Assembly: GCA_035758925.1 (NCBI GenBank)
Contig: DASTVV010000225.1
Location: forward strand, 5,797-69,796
Source of the DNA: DASPMP01 sp035758925
GTDB taxonomy: Bacteria; Gemmatimonadota; Gemmatimonadetes; Gemmatimonadales; Gemmatimonadaceae
Reading direction: 5' to 3'
DNA: 64,000 nt
The notes under the pieces were generated by a model. The model had not been told where the DNA came from, made no database searches, and saw only the letters and a program-made list of their open reading frames with translations. The first letter of the stretch is position 1; each line of letters opens with the position of its first letter. The position numbers were made by a program, and so were the translations under genes. This document shows positions 14,760 to 23,996 of the stretch, piece by piece.

Positions 14760-16508
14760 CTACGGGCGGAAATCCGCGAGGCGCAATTGCAGCCGCGATT
14801 CGCCGTTCCATTCGTCGCGCTCGATCCTGAAGGCGACGTCGATCTCCGCTCCTTCCACCACTTCGGGGACCCGGTTCGACATGCCCCAACCCAGCGCCGT
14901 GAGCTGCGTGCCGTTCTGGTGCAGCAAGAGGCGTAGCCCGTCCTTCCCCACCGTTTTCGCTTTCGCCGCGACACGAACGCCGCGCGCGACGAGCACTGGC
15001 GACGGATTCCCGATCCCGCACGGCTCCACGTATCGGAGCAGCACCTCGAGGTCGTCGGTCACCTCGTGGAGACCGACCTCGAGGTCCGCGCGCAGCTCGG
15101 GAACGAGATCGGCCGGAGTGAGGGTCGCGCGGGCCACCGCGTTGAATCGCGCGGCGAACTCGGGAACGAGGCCGCGGCTGATGGAAACGCCCGCCGCGAG
15201 GCGGTGGCCGCCGAAGCGCAGCAACAGGTCGCGGCATTGGCTGATGCCGGCGTGCAGGTCGAAGGGCGAGATCGACCGGCCCGAGCCCTTCCCCTCGTCG
15301 CCCTCGAGCGCGATGAGAATGGTTGGCCGACCGAACTCCTCGACGATGCGCGAGGCGACGATACCGATGACGCCCGCGTGCCAGCCTTCCGCCGCCAGCA
15401 CGATGCCGTACGTCTCGTCCAGATCCATCTGGCGCACCATCTCGCGTGCCTGGTCCAGCACCTCGCGGTCGAGCAGCTGGCGATGGCCGTTGAGCTCCTC
15501 GAGCTCCCGCGCGATCGGATTCGCGGTCGCTTCGTCGCCCGCCAGCAGCAAGTCCACACCACGCATCGCGCTCCCCACTCTGCCGGCCGCGTTGAGACGC
15601 GGCGCGAGTATGAACGCGACGCGACCCGCCGTGATGTGTCGCCGATCCAGGCCCGCGGCCCGGATCAACGCCCGCAATCCGACGTTCTTCGTTTCGTTGA
15701 GCAGCCGCAGTCCGTAAATGGTCAGGACGCGGTTCTCACCCCGAAGCGGCGCCACGTCCGCGATGGTAGCGAGCGCGACGAGGTCGAGCATGTTGTAGAC
15801 CGGATTCGGATTCTCGGCCATGGCCGTGGTCACGGCCATCGCGAGCTTGAATGCCACACCAGCGGCACATGAATCCTTGTCCAGCGACGGGCAACCGGGC
15901 TTGCGCGGATTCAGGACGCAGTATGCCTCCGGCAGAGGCCCACCAGGCAGGTGGTGGTCGGTGACGATCACGTCGACACCGGAGCTCCGAAGGTCGGCGA
16001 TGGGCCCGTGAGCGCTCGTCCCGCAGTCGCAGGTGATGACGAGCTGTGCGCCAAGCTCGCGGGCCGCCTTCACGCCGGCCGCGGTCAAGTCATACCCATC
16101 GCGGCGATGCGGGATGAATGGCGTTGCCTTTCCGCCCAGCCGGTTGATGGTCCGAGTCAGGATCGTGGTCGAACAGATTCCATCCACGTCGTAATCGCCA
16201 TGGATGAGGATGCGCTGGCGCTCACGGATGGCTCGTACAATGCGCTCGACGGCGAGATCGACGTCCGAGAGGCTCGTGGGAGCGTGCAGGTGATCGAGCC
16301 GGGGCCGCAGGTACCGCTTGGCCCGTTCGGGATCCGCAAACCCGCGCGCCACGAGCAGGCGACACACGAGGTCCGGGAGTGCGAGCTCCGTGCGGAGGGT
16401 TGCGACGGCCGCCGCGTCCGGTGGGGCTGGGAGCAGCCAACGCGCCTGAGGCCGAATTGCCGTCGCGGTCACGCTCACCAACCTAGGAGCGTGTCCGCGA
16501 ATCGACAA
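14760..16508 (-). CDS. recJ: Single-stranded-DNA exonuclease RecJ
   Basis: The 582-residue protein is a 5'-3' ssDNA exonuclease used in recombination and repair. The DHH phosphoesterase motifs are present: ILIHGDYDVDGICSTT, VITCDCGTSAHG, VIVTDHHLPGG, and the DHHA1 motif LRFGGHRLAAGVSIS. A C-terminal OB domain ends LQLRLADFRP. The longest frame starts at TTG 16508, directly after the upstream stop. GTG 16478 (VSVTATAIRPQ) is an equally reasonable start, since homology begins near RWLLPAPP. Confidence 0.95.
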   Translation of the reverse strand: MSIRGHAPRLVSVTATAIRPQARWLLPAPPDAAAVATLRTELALPDLVCRLLVARGFADPERAKRYLRPRLDHLHAPTSLSDVDLAVERIVRAIRERQRILIHGDYDVDGICSTTILTRTINRLGGKATPFIPHRRDGYDLTAAGVKAARELGAQLVITCDCGTSAHGPIADLRSSGVDVIVTDHHLPGGPLPEAYCVLNPRKPGCPSLDKDSCAAGVAFKLAMAVTTAMAENPNPVYNMLDLVALATIADVAPLRGENRVLTIYGLRLLNETKNVGLRALIRAAGLDRRHITAGRVAFILAPRLNAAGRVGSAMRGVDLLLAGDEATANPIARELEELNGHRQLLDREVLDQAREMVRQMDLDETYGIVLAAEGWHAGVIGIVASRIVEEFGRPTILIALEGDEGKGSGRSISPFDLHAGISQCRDLLLRFGGHRLAAGVSISRGLVPEFAARFNAVARATLTPADLVPELRADLEVGLHEVTDDLEVLLRYVEPCGIGNPSPVLVARGVRVAAKAKTVGKDGLRLLLHQNGTQLTALGWGMSNRVPEVVEGAEIDVAFRIERDEWNGESRLQLRLADFRP

Positions 16509-17216
16509 TCACGATTCGGCCGCGTACAGCAAAACGCCGCAGACCTCGCACAACTCGGTTGCGCCCGTGGCGACCATCGTGCTGCGACGCTGGACCGGGA
16601 TCGCGGTATCGCAGTGCGCGCACGACGAGCCGCGCAAGGGATACAGCGCCGTGTCGCGGCGCTTCTGACGAATGCGGTCGTACCGTTGCAGCAGGGAGCG
16701 CGGCACGGCCTGCGCCTTCTCGTTCCGCTCCGCCATTACCTCCTTCAATTCCTTCTGGAGCGAGACGCGGTCGGCGTCCAGCGATGCGCGCGTCTCCTGT
16801 TGCACTTGCTCGATGTCCTTCACGGCCTTCTCGTTCTCCGAGGCCGCCCGCCGCAGGTCCACCAGCCGATGAGAAATCGCCTCGACATCACGTTCCTCAT
16901 CGGCAATGAAACGCTTCGCCTGATCGATCTGCGCCATCGCCGCCGCGGCTTCGCGGGGAGTGGTCACCTGTCCCAGCAGGTTTTCACTCTTGTCGCGGAG
17001 CTCGCGATGCTGGCGCAGCCGATCCTGCACCTCACGCTGCCGTTGTTCTTCCGCCTCCACCTGCTTCCGCGTCTGTGCCAGCGCGCCATCCGCTCGCGTC
17101 CGGTCCTTCTCGAGTGCCGCCAGCCGGGGCGCCAGGTCATTGAGCCGGTCTTCGATGCTGTAGGAGCGCAGGTCGTCAGCCTGGACCTCGAGCAGCGCTG
17201 CAACGTCGCGATTCAC
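16509..17216 (-). CDS. Coiled-coil protein with C4-type zinc ribbon
   Basis: A 235-residue protein. Residues ~1-175 form a long coiled coil (heptad-rich, with ETRASLDADRVSLQKELKEV). The C-terminus is a zinc ribbon with two Cys pairs, SSCAHCDTAI and ELCEVCGVLLY. This is the architecture of the widespread 'C4-type zinc ribbon domain' family, whose role is not well defined but may be nucleic-acid linked. GTG 17216 is chosen because GGAG lies six bases before it; the frame is open further upstream inside dnaG. Confidence 0.8.
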   Translation of the reverse strand: MNRDVAALLEVQADDLRSYSIEDRLNDLAPRLAALEKDRTRADGALAQTRKQVEAEEQRQREVQDRLRQHRELRDKSENLLGQVTTPREAAAAMAQIDQAKRFIADEERDVEAISHRLVDLRRAASENEKAVKDIEQVQQETRASLDADRVSLQKELKEVMAERNEKAQAVPRSLLQRYDRIRQKRRDTALYPLRGSSCAHCDTAIPVQRRSTMVATGATELCEVCGVLLYAAES

Positions 17217-17226
17217 TTCGTCTCCG

Positions 17227-19032
17227 TCATGGCCGTGTGTCCGTGCGCTTGAACTGGTTCCAGGGTGCGGTACCACCGGTTTTGCGCGCTTCCTGCTGCA
17301 AACGATGCTTCTCCAGATTGATCTCGTCCTTCGACGTCGAATCGGCCACCGAACGTTGCCGATCCAGGTCCAGCCTTTCCCTGGCCAGGTCTCGTTGCCG
17401 GAATGTCGACAGACAGTCGGCGATTATCCGGGCAGGATCATCGAGACCGCCAGGATTAGCCAGGAGCTCATCCAGCAGAGCGACGCTCCCCGGATCGAGC
17501 TGCGCTGCCAGCGCATCGATGGGGGCGTCCGGCGCCTCGGTAAGCTGCGAGAAGATCTGGCGAAGTCTCGGCCCTTCAAAATCCCTGGGTCCGATGCGTT
17601 CCGCAACCGTTTCGATTTCCCGGCGCCGATGCAGCAGCAACCGCACCAGCTCGCGCTCCGCCGCTGCTTCTGCCACGGTCACCTTCTGCGCTCGGCGGGC
17701 GGGCCGCCTTTCCTCCGGGGGGGGCGTCTCCCTGCCCCGGATTCCTGATGCGCGCTCCAGCTCGAGCTCACGCTCGAGGGCACTCTCACTCACGCCCACC
17801 GCCTGAGCCGCGCGTGCCAGATACAGCCCCCGCGTGATGGGATCGACTGCCGCTCGGATCGTCGTCAGCAGGCGATCGAGGGCAACGCGCTTCCGCCGGA
17901 GATCGCTGAACCAGCCGCCACGCTCGAGGATTTGCACCTTCCGCTCGAACACGTCGATGGCCTGGCCCAGATGCATCGCCAGCTTGTCCTTGCCATGTCT
18001 GCTCACATACGTGTCGGGATCTTCCCCGTCGGGCAGTGTAACGACGTGCACCTTCAGCCCATGCCGCAGCAGCATGTCGCCCGCGCGAAATGTGGCCTTG
18101 AGCCCCGCCCTGTCAGAGTCGTACAGCAGAAAGGCATTTGCGGTGTACTTCCTGATCATCTCGGCCTGTGCCTCCGTGAGCGCCGTCCCGAGCGGCGCCA
18201 CCGTGGCCTCCAGGCCGGCGCTCAGCAGACGCACGCAATCGAAGTACCCCTCCACGAGAAGCACACGGTCGTCCTTCCGGATTGCCGTCTTGGCCCAGTT
18301 GAGACCGTACAACGTGGAGCCCTTCTGGAACGTGGGCGACTCCGCGGAGTTGAGATACTTCGGCTGTCCGTCGCCGAGCACACGTCCGCCGAACGCGATG
18401 ACACGATTCTGCGGATCGTAGATCGGGAACATCAGGCGACCGCGGAAACGGGGACGCGCCTCCGCTTCGCCTTCGCGAATCAGGAGCAGCCCCGCCTCCA
18501 CCTGCACAGACACGCCGTAACCGAGCGTCTCCAGGTGTTCGCGAAGCGACTGCGCATCGCGCGGAGCGAACCCGAGCCCGAAGCGCTGCGCGACGTCACG
18601 GTCCAGTCTGCGTGACGCGAGGTACTCGCGCGCCGCCGCCCCGCGGTCGTCGTCCCACAGCGCACGCGTGAAGTACTCGGCGGCCGCGCCATTGATCTCC
18701 CAGAATCGCTCGCGCGGATCCGGCCCGAGCGCGGCCGCGCGAGTCACCTCGCGGACCTCGATGCCCGACTTGGCGCCCACGTACTTCACCGCATCCACGA
18801 AGTCGAGTCCGAGCCGCTTCTGGACGAACGTGAAGACGTCACCTTTTTCGTGACACACGAAGCAGACGTAGCCGCCGCGCGGGGACACGGAAAAGTTCGG
18901 ATCCTTTCCCTGGTGAAAGGGACAGGGGCCACGGAAGCTGTTGCCCACGCGTTTGAGCTTCACGAGCTCGCCGACGATCGCGACGATGTCAGCGTGCTCC
19001 CGCACCCGTTCGACGACGTCGTCCGGAATCAT
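17227..19032 (-). CDS. dnaG: DNA primase
   Basis: At 601 residues this is a full-length DnaG that makes RNA primers at the fork. It starts MIPDDVVERVREHADIV (ATG 19032), in an ATGA overlap with mutS2. The CHC2 zinc finger is at ~37-65 (CPFHQGKDPNF ... YVCFVCHEKGD). The TOPRIM core follows (VLLVEGYFDCVRLL, LLYDSDRAGLKA, PDGEDPDTYV), then a C-terminal helicase-binding region. It is cotranscribed behind rpsU, a variant of the classical rpsU-dnaG operon with yqeY and mutS2 inserted. Confidence 0.97.
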   Translation of the reverse strand: MIPDDVVERVREHADIVAIVGELVKLKRVGNSFRGPCPFHQGKDPNFSVSPRGGYVCFVCHEKGDVFTFVQKRLGLDFVDAVKYVGAKSGIEVREVTRAAALGPDPRERFWEINGAAAEYFTRALWDDDRGAAAREYLASRRLDRDVAQRFGLGFAPRDAQSLREHLETLGYGVSVQVEAGLLLIREGEAEARPRFRGRLMFPIYDPQNRVIAFGGRVLGDGQPKYLNSAESPTFQKGSTLYGLNWAKTAIRKDDRVLLVEGYFDCVRLLSAGLEATVAPLGTALTEAQAEMIRKYTANAFLLYDSDRAGLKATFRAGDMLLRHGLKVHVVTLPDGEDPDTYVSRHGKDKLAMHLGQAIDVFERKVQILERGGWFSDLRRKRVALDRLLTTIRAAVDPITRGLYLARAAQAVGVSESALERELELERASGIRGRETPPPEERRPARRAQKVTVAEAAAERELVRLLLHRRREIETVAERIGPRDFEGPRLRQIFSQLTEAPDAPIDALAAQLDPGSVALLDELLANPGGLDDPARIIADCLSTFRQRDLARERLDLDRQRSVADSTSKDEINLEKHRLQQEARKTGGTAPWNQFKRTDTRP

Positions 19033-21419
19033 CCCAGTTCCGCGATGGTGACGCCCGCTCCGCCTTCGTTCCACGCGCCGAGCCGGAACTGCTTGACTCG
19101 GGTGTCCTTGCTGAGCATCTCGCTGACCCGTTGGCGAAGCGCGCCCGTGCCTTTGCCATGAATGATGCGCAGCGCGGGGAGATCCGCGCGAATCGCGTCG
19201 TCCAGCGCCTGCAGCACCGTGCTGTCCAACTCGTCGGCCCGCAAACCGCGCACGTCGATTTCGCTGCGCACGTGAACGTCGGGGAGGTCGCCATGCCAGG
19301 CGACCGCCTGTTCGAGCTCCGCACGGTCCACCTTCTCCAATCGCGCGAGCGGAACGGTCAGTTTGACCGAACCCACGGCGACCAGCGCCTCGGCGCCACG
19401 GAGCTCGACGAGGCGTCCGGTCTTCCCGCCCAGCGTGTCCACGCGCACGGCGTCACCTTCCGCCGGCGCCTCCGTGTGTCGGACGGTTGCCGCGGCGCGG
19501 CGCTCCGCGCGCTCCTCTTCCGCGTCGAGCTGTTCGATGACCCCCGCCTGCCGCGCGGCGAGCCGCTCCGCGTGCTGTCGGGCTTCACGCGCCCTTTCCT
19601 CGATCTCGTCCGCGCCGGCCTTCCGAAGATCACGCAAGGTGCGCTCGATGTCGGCACGGGCGTTGAGCAGATACTTGCGCGCTTCCTGGCGGGACTCGCG
19701 TTCGACCTCCCGCTCGCGGTCGCGCACGTTGCGCTCGCGCCGGACGACGTCCTGCACCCGTCGCTTCGCATCTTCGGTGAGCACGGAGAGCTCCTGGTCG
19801 CGCTGCTTGAGCTCCGCCTCGTGCTGCTCCAGTCGCTCGAGGAGTGCCGCGATGTCACGCTCGGTGCTGGGCACACGTTCCTCCGCACGAGCGACCACCG
19901 ATTCCGGGAGCTGGAGTTTCCGGGCGATGCTGATGCCGTACGAGCGACCCGGCACGCCCTTCACGAAGCGGTACGTCGGCGCGATTCGCTCGGCGTCGAA
20001 CTGGAGAGACGCATTCACCACGCCGGGAACCTGTGTCGCGAGCTCCTTGAGGGCGCCAAGATGTGAGCTCGCGAGCGTCGTGGTTCCGCGCTGCGTCAGC
20101 TCTTCCAGGATCGCCCACCCGAGCGACGCACCGTCGAGCGGATCCGTGCCCGACCCGAGCTCATCGATCAACACCAGTGAGGATGGCGTGGCCGACGCCA
20201 GCACCTCGCCCAGATTGCGCAGGTGCGCGCTGAACGTGGACAGGCTGGCCTCGATGGATTGCTCATCGCCAATGTCCGCGAAACAATTGTCGAAGACCGC
20301 CAGCCGCGAGCCGCGGCCACACGTCGGCGGAATGCCGGCCTGGCCCATGGCGGAGAGCAGTCCGACCGCCTTCAAGAGGACGGTCTTGCCTCCCGTGTTC
20401 GGCCCCGACACCACGATCGTTCTCTCCGACGATTCCATCGCCAGATCGAATGCGACGACGGGAACGCCTCGAGCGAGCAAGAGCGGATGGCGCCCTTCGT
20501 GGACGACCCAGCCCTCGGCTGGCCGGCTGAACCGCGGCGAAACGCAGGCGTGCGTCATGGCGTACGCAGCCCGCGCATGCAACGAGTCGAGCTCCGCGAG
20601 GGTTTCCAGCGACGCACGCAGTTGGTCGCGCAGCGGGCGCAGCTCCTCCGTGAGCTCGGCGAGAATGCGATCGACCTCTTCGCGCTCCTCGACCTCCAGT
20701 TCGCGAATGCGATTGCCGAACTCCACGGCGGCCGGCGGTTCGACGAAGAGCGTGGCGCCGCTGGCCGACACATCGTGCACGATGCCGCTGACGGCACCAC
20801 GCCCTTCGCGGCGCACCGGAATCACGTAGCGGCCGTTCCGCATCGTCACCGACATGTCCGGGACGCGGAAGGCCTCGTCCAGACGCGCGAGCTGTTTTTC
20901 CAGAAGTCGAACAAGCTCCCCTTCGGAGGCGCGCAGTTCGCGGCGGAGTCGCCGCAGCGCGGGAGACGCCTCGTCCTTGACGGTGGCATCATCGGCGATG
21001 CACCGATCGATCGAGGCCTCCAGCGCTCTCTCCACGAGGAGCCGTCCGGAAAACTCCGCAAGCATGGCCCGCGCCGCCGCGGGGCGCTTCTCGTCGGAAA
21101 GCGCATCGCGCGTCTGACGCGCGCTCCTCAGCAATTGGCCTGCCTGCAGCATCTGTCCCGGATTCCAGGACACGCCCGCGACGCGAAGGCGTTCGAGCCC
21201 GGGTCTCAGGTCCGGCGCAGGATCAGGACGCAGGGGCGGATCGGCCTCGCGCAGCGCACGAATCGCCGCGATTCGCGCATGCTCCCGCTCGATCCAGGCG
21301 ACATCGGTCGTCGGAGTCAGCGCTTGTACGTGTTCCGCGCCCAGCTCCGAGATGGCGCGCGCGGCGACGTCATCCAAAACGCGCGGAAACTCGAGGACTG
21401 TCAGCGCATGGCGATTCAC
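19029..21419 (-). CDS. mutS2: Endonuclease MutS2
   Basis: The 796-residue protein has the MutS2 layout: a core/clamp region, a MutS-type ATPase (Walker A VVSGPNTGGKTVLLKAVGLL, Walker B LVLIDELGSGTDPLDGASLG) and a long coiled coil (~510-640). A C-terminal Smr nuclease domain ends it (IDVRGLRADELDS, RIIHGKGTGALRQ). MutS2 acts in recombination control or ribosome rescue depending on species, not in mismatch repair. GTG 21419 overlaps the yqeY stop as GTGA. Confidence 0.96.
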   Translation of the reverse strand: MNRHALTVLEFPRVLDDVAARAISELGAEHVQALTPTTDVAWIEREHARIAAIRALREADPPLRPDPAPDLRPGLERLRVAGVSWNPGQMLQAGQLLRSARQTRDALSDEKRPAAARAMLAEFSGRLLVERALEASIDRCIADDATVKDEASPALRRLRRELRASEGELVRLLEKQLARLDEAFRVPDMSVTMRNGRYVIPVRREGRGAVSGIVHDVSASGATLFVEPPAAVEFGNRIRELEVEEREEVDRILAELTEELRPLRDQLRASLETLAELDSLHARAAYAMTHACVSPRFSRPAEGWVVHEGRHPLLLARGVPVVAFDLAMESSERTIVVSGPNTGGKTVLLKAVGLLSAMGQAGIPPTCGRGSRLAVFDNCFADIGDEQSIEASLSTFSAHLRNLGEVLASATPSSLVLIDELGSGTDPLDGASLGWAILEELTQRGTTTLASSHLGALKELATQVPGVVNASLQFDAERIAPTYRFVKGVPGRSYGISIARKLQLPESVVARAEERVPSTERDIAALLERLEQHEAELKQRDQELSVLTEDAKRRVQDVVRRERNVRDREREVERESRQEARKYLLNARADIERTLRDLRKAGADEIEERAREARQHAERLAARQAGVIEQLDAEEERAERRAAATVRHTEAPAEGDAVRVDTLGGKTGRLVELRGAEALVAVGSVKLTVPLARLEKVDRAELEQAVAWHGDLPDVHVRSEIDVRGLRADELDSTVLQALDDAIRADLPALRIIHGKGTGALRQRVSEMLSKDTRVKQFRLGAWNEGGAGVTIAELG

Positions 21420-21856
21420 TTGCCAGCCAGTTCCTCGCGCACGATGGCGTTGATCGCGTTTCCATCGGCCTTGCCCTTCAGCTGTGGCATCACCTTCCCC
21501 ATGACTGCACCCACGTTGCTCGCGCCCGCGGCGATGGCCGCCTTGACGATGGCGCGTATCTCATCCGAACCCATTTGCGCTGGCAGGTACCGCTCGAGCA
21601 TCGCGACTTCGGCGCGTTCCTTGTCAGCCAGTTCCTGTCGGCCGCCCTTTTCGTAGAGGTCGATCGACTCCTTCCGTTTCTTGATGCCGCGACGAATGAC
21701 GTCCATCACATCGTCGTCGGTGAGATCGCGCTTCAGCTCGATCGCGCGATTCTTGATTTCGGAGAGCGTCGTTCCAAGGAGGAGGGTTCCTGCTTTGTCC
21801 TGCGCCTTGCGAGCCGCCGTCAGCTCGTTCTGGAGCCGCGACTGCAGCGCTGACAT
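21416..21856 (-). CDS. yqeY: GatB/YqeY domain protein
   Basis: This 146-residue protein is a stand-alone GatB/YqeY domain (MSALQSRLQNELTAARKAQDK, TTLSEIKNRAIELKRDLTDDDV, ERYLPAQMGSDEIRAIV, GAVMGKVMPQLKGKADG). The domain is also the tRNA-binding tail of amidotransferase subunit GatB; the free form has no firm function. It commonly sits between rpsU and dnaG or mutS2, as here. Its ATG shares one base with the rpsU stop (TGATG). Confidence 0.93.
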   Translation of the reverse strand: MSALQSRLQNELTAARKAQDKAGTLLLGTTLSEIKNRAIELKRDLTDDDVMDVIRRGIKKRKESIDLYEKGGRQELADKERAEVAMLERYLPAQMGSDEIRAIVKAAIAAGASNVGAVMGKVMPQLKGKADGNAINAIVREELAGK

Positions 21857-22044
21857 CAGCCGTGCCTGGTGCGGCGATTCTTTCGGATCGCCGCGTTCAT
21901 CTTGCGCTTGCGTCGCTCACTCGGCTTCTCGTAGTGCCGGTGCTTGCGAAGGTCGGAAAGGATTCCCGCTTTCTCACACTTCTTCTTGAAGCGCTTGAGC
22001 GCGCGTTCGAAGTTCTCATCGTCATGGATGATGACTTCAGACAA
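21856..22044 (-). CDS. rpsU: Small ribosomal subunit protein bS21
   Basis: The 62-residue basic protein starts at TTG 22044 (M)SEVIIHDDENFERALKRF and continues KKKCEKAGILSDLRKHRHYE and KPSERRKRK, a typical bS21. It heads the long operon rpsU-yqeY-mutS2-dnaG-recJ-rsmD-coaD-pta, controlled by a strong promoter. The TTG start may moderate its translation. Confidence 0.97.
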   Translation of the reverse strand: MSEVIIHDDENFERALKRFKKKCEKAGILSDLRKHRHYEKPSERRKRKMNAAIRKNRRTRHG

Positions 22045-22082
22045 AACGAGGTCTCCGGGCTGGTAAGTGTGAGTGGCCGTTA

Positions 22083-22112
22083 AACTTAGGAATTGTTCGC
22101 GCGCAGTGTCAA
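22083..22112 (-). promoter_or_regulatory. Sigma70-type promoter for the rpsU operon
   Basis: On the minus strand a perfect TTGACA (22107-22112) lies 18 bases from TAAGTT (22083-22088). The -35 begins one base after the hinT stop codon. The predicted leader to the rpsU TTG is about 30 bases. Confidence 0.8.
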
Positions 22113-22113
22113 G

Positions 22114-22455
22114 CTAACCTGGGGGCCACTTCATTCGCCTTCCGCCAAGGAGATGCAGGTGAATGTGGAATACCGTTTGGCCCGCGTCGGCGTTGGTGTT
22201 GATGACCGTTCGATAGCCGCGATCCGCCAATCCTTCGGCACGCGCCAGCTGGACTGCAAAAGCGTACATCGCACCGACCATCGCGGGTGTCTTCAATTCG
22301 TTGAGAGACGCGACGTGCTCGCGCGGAATGACCAGCACGTGCACCGGAGCCTGCGGATTGATGTCCCGGAACGCGACGAACTCCTCGTTCTCGGTGACGA
22401 TGGTCGCGGGGATCTCATTCCGGACGATCCGACAGAACAGGCAGTCATTCGCCAT
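22114..22455 (-). CDS. hinT: HIT-family purine nucleoside phosphoramidase
   Basis: The 113-residue protein is a complete HIT-domain hydrolase of the HinT type: DCLFCRIVRNEIPATIV at the N-terminus, FRDINPQAPVHVLVIPREHV, and the catalytic histidine triad TVFHIHLHLLGG near the end. HinT hydrolyses nucleoside phosphoramidates and acyl-adenylates. It directly follows rsmE. Confidence 0.95.
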   Translation of the reverse strand: MANDCLFCRIVRNEIPATIVTENEEFVAFRDINPQAPVHVLVIPREHVASLNELKTPAMVGAMYAFAVQLARAEGLADRGYRTVINTNADAGQTVFHIHLHLLGGRRMKWPPG

Positions 22456-23199
22456 CTATTCGCTCCGGGTTGAGAGCTGAGCGGCCCGAAGCACCGCCGC
22501 ACTCGCGATGACGGCCGTCTCGAACCGCAACGTAGTTGTCCCGAGAGACGCTGTCATCCAGCCGGCCTGCAGCGCCGCTTTCACCTCGGCATCCTCGAAG
22601 CCGCCTTCAGGACCTACGGCAAACGCCGTTGGCCCGTTCCACACCAGGCCAGCGAGGGGCTCACCCGTCGAGTCGAGCAGCAGCCGCCGGGCAGCTTCGG
22701 GGACGGCCGCGAGAGCCTCGCCAAGGTCCAACTCCTCGTACGTGTCCGGCAGCCAGGCCGATCCAGACTGCTCGAGCGCTCCGCGCATGCGCGCCGCGAC
22801 CTTGTCACGGAACTTTGCGCCCTCGCCGCGAGGGACAACGCTGCGCGACCGAGCGCAAATCGCCGGGCGCCACGCGGTGACCTGGAGTTCCACGCATTTC
22901 TCTGCCGCGATCAGCATCCGGTCGCGATCCGCGACTGGGACGATGGCCTCGAGGGTTGTTGGTCTGGGGACTTCGGCGACGTGATCGACCCTCACCGACA
23001 TCGCGCTCTTGCCGATGGACAACAGCTCGCCGCCGCCAACGCGGCCGCGGCCATCGGCCAGTCGAACGGCCGACCCGGACGCCAGGCGCAGAACGCGGGC
23101 ATGCTGGGCCGCCGTTCCTTCCACGCGCAGCTCGCCGGTCGTGAGCGGTGCCTCGCTGTAGAACGTCGCTAGTGTCGCGCGATCGTGGCGCTCCACCAC
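22456..23199 (-). CDS. rsmE: 16S rRNA (uracil-1498-N3)-methyltransferase RsmE
   Basis: The 247-residue protein has an N-terminal PUA-like domain (HARVLRLASGSAVRLADGRG) and a C-terminal SPOUT knot with the SAM loop FAVGPEGGFEDAEV and SLGTTTLRFETAVIAS. It methylates U1498 of 16S rRNA. GTG 23199 is selected because a strong AGGAGGGAG site ends one base before it. The gene overlaps the prmA end by about 30 bases. Confidence 0.94.
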   Translation of the reverse strand: MVERHDRATLATFYSEAPLTTGELRVEGTAAQHARVLRLASGSAVRLADGRGRVGGGELLSIGKSAMSVRVDHVAEVPRPTTLEAIVPVADRDRMLIAAEKCVELQVTAWRPAICARSRSVVPRGEGAKFRDKVAARMRGALEQSGSAWLPDTYEELDLGEALAAVPEAARRLLLDSTGEPLAGLVWNGPTAFAVGPEGGFEDAEVKAALQAGWMTASLGTTTLRFETAVIASAAVLRAAQLSTRSE

Positions 23200-23996
23200 G
23201 CTCCCTCCTCGTCGGTCGCCAGCACGTTCCAACCAGCCCGCTGAAGCTCGGCCTCCATTTCCGGCCGCTCGGTGGCCAGGATGCCGCTGAGAATGGCAAC
23301 GCCGTCCGGCGTCAGGGCCGACTCGATGAGCGGCAGCAGCCGAATCAGCACGGACGAGACGATGTTGGCGAGGACCACGCGGACGGGCGCCACCAGCGGA
23401 AGAAGCGCAAACGCGTCGCCCTCGATGACTGATACTCGGTCGGCAACGCCGTTCGCCTCGGCATTGCTCTCCGCGTTGCCGATCGCGTCAGGATCCAGCT
23501 CGATCGCCACCGCTCGCTTCGCGCCCAGTTTCACCGCGCCGATCGCAAGCACGGCGCTGCCGGCGCCGAGGTCCGCGACAAGATCACCGCGCCGTATGAC
23601 CGACGACATGAGGCGCAGTACGCCGCGTGTCGTCTCGTGCTCGCCCGTTCCGAACGCCATGGCGGGTTCGATCACGAGGCGTTCCTCCGCCGGAAAGTTC
23701 TCGGCAAGCCACGGCGGTGTCACCACCAGGAGGCCAACTCGATGCGCCGTGATGCGAGCCTTCCACTGAGCCGACCAGTCCACGGCTGGCAGGCTGGCAA
23801 ACTCCACTGGCGCTTCATTGTCCGCGCGCACGAGCGCCGCGGTGACGCGCGCGCGATCGATGTCGCGAAAATGGGTGACGAGATCGTCACCGACTTCCTG
23901 AACGCCATCCGCGCCAAGCTCGAAGAGCGCGGCGATGACGGCAGCACGATTTGCGGGTCTTGCGACGCGTACCGTGGTCCAGCCGTCGTGGTTCAC
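23169..23996 (-). CDS. prmA: Ribosomal protein L11 methyltransferase
   Basis: PrmA trimethylates ribosomal protein L11. The 275-residue protein has the N-terminal substrate-recognition region and a Rossmann methyltransferase domain: MAFGTGEHETTRGVLRLM, DLVADLGAGSAVLAIGAVKL and the NPPY-like position VVLANIVSSVL. Start GTG 23996 (VNHDGWTTVRV) overlaps the dnaJ stop as GTGA. The dnaJ-prmA-rsmE order is common. Confidence 0.94.
   Translation of the reverse strand: MNHDGWTTVRVARPANRAAVIAALFELGADGVQEVGDDLVTHFRDIDRARVTAALVRADNEAPVEFASLPAVDWSAQWKARITAHRVGLLVVTPPWLAENFPAEERLVIEPAMAFGTGEHETTRGVLRLMSSVIRRGDLVADLGAGSAVLAIGAVKLGAKRAVAIELDPDAIGNAESNAEANGVADRVSVIEGDAFALLPLVAPVRVVLANIVSSVLIRLLPLIESALTPDGVAILSGILATERPEMEAELQRAGWNVLATDEEGAWWSATIARH

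Noticed and set aside
20223..21656. Long plus-strand open frame opposite mutS2
   Set aside because: Same reason: fully antisense to a conserved gene, no recognisable motif or ribosome-binding site.
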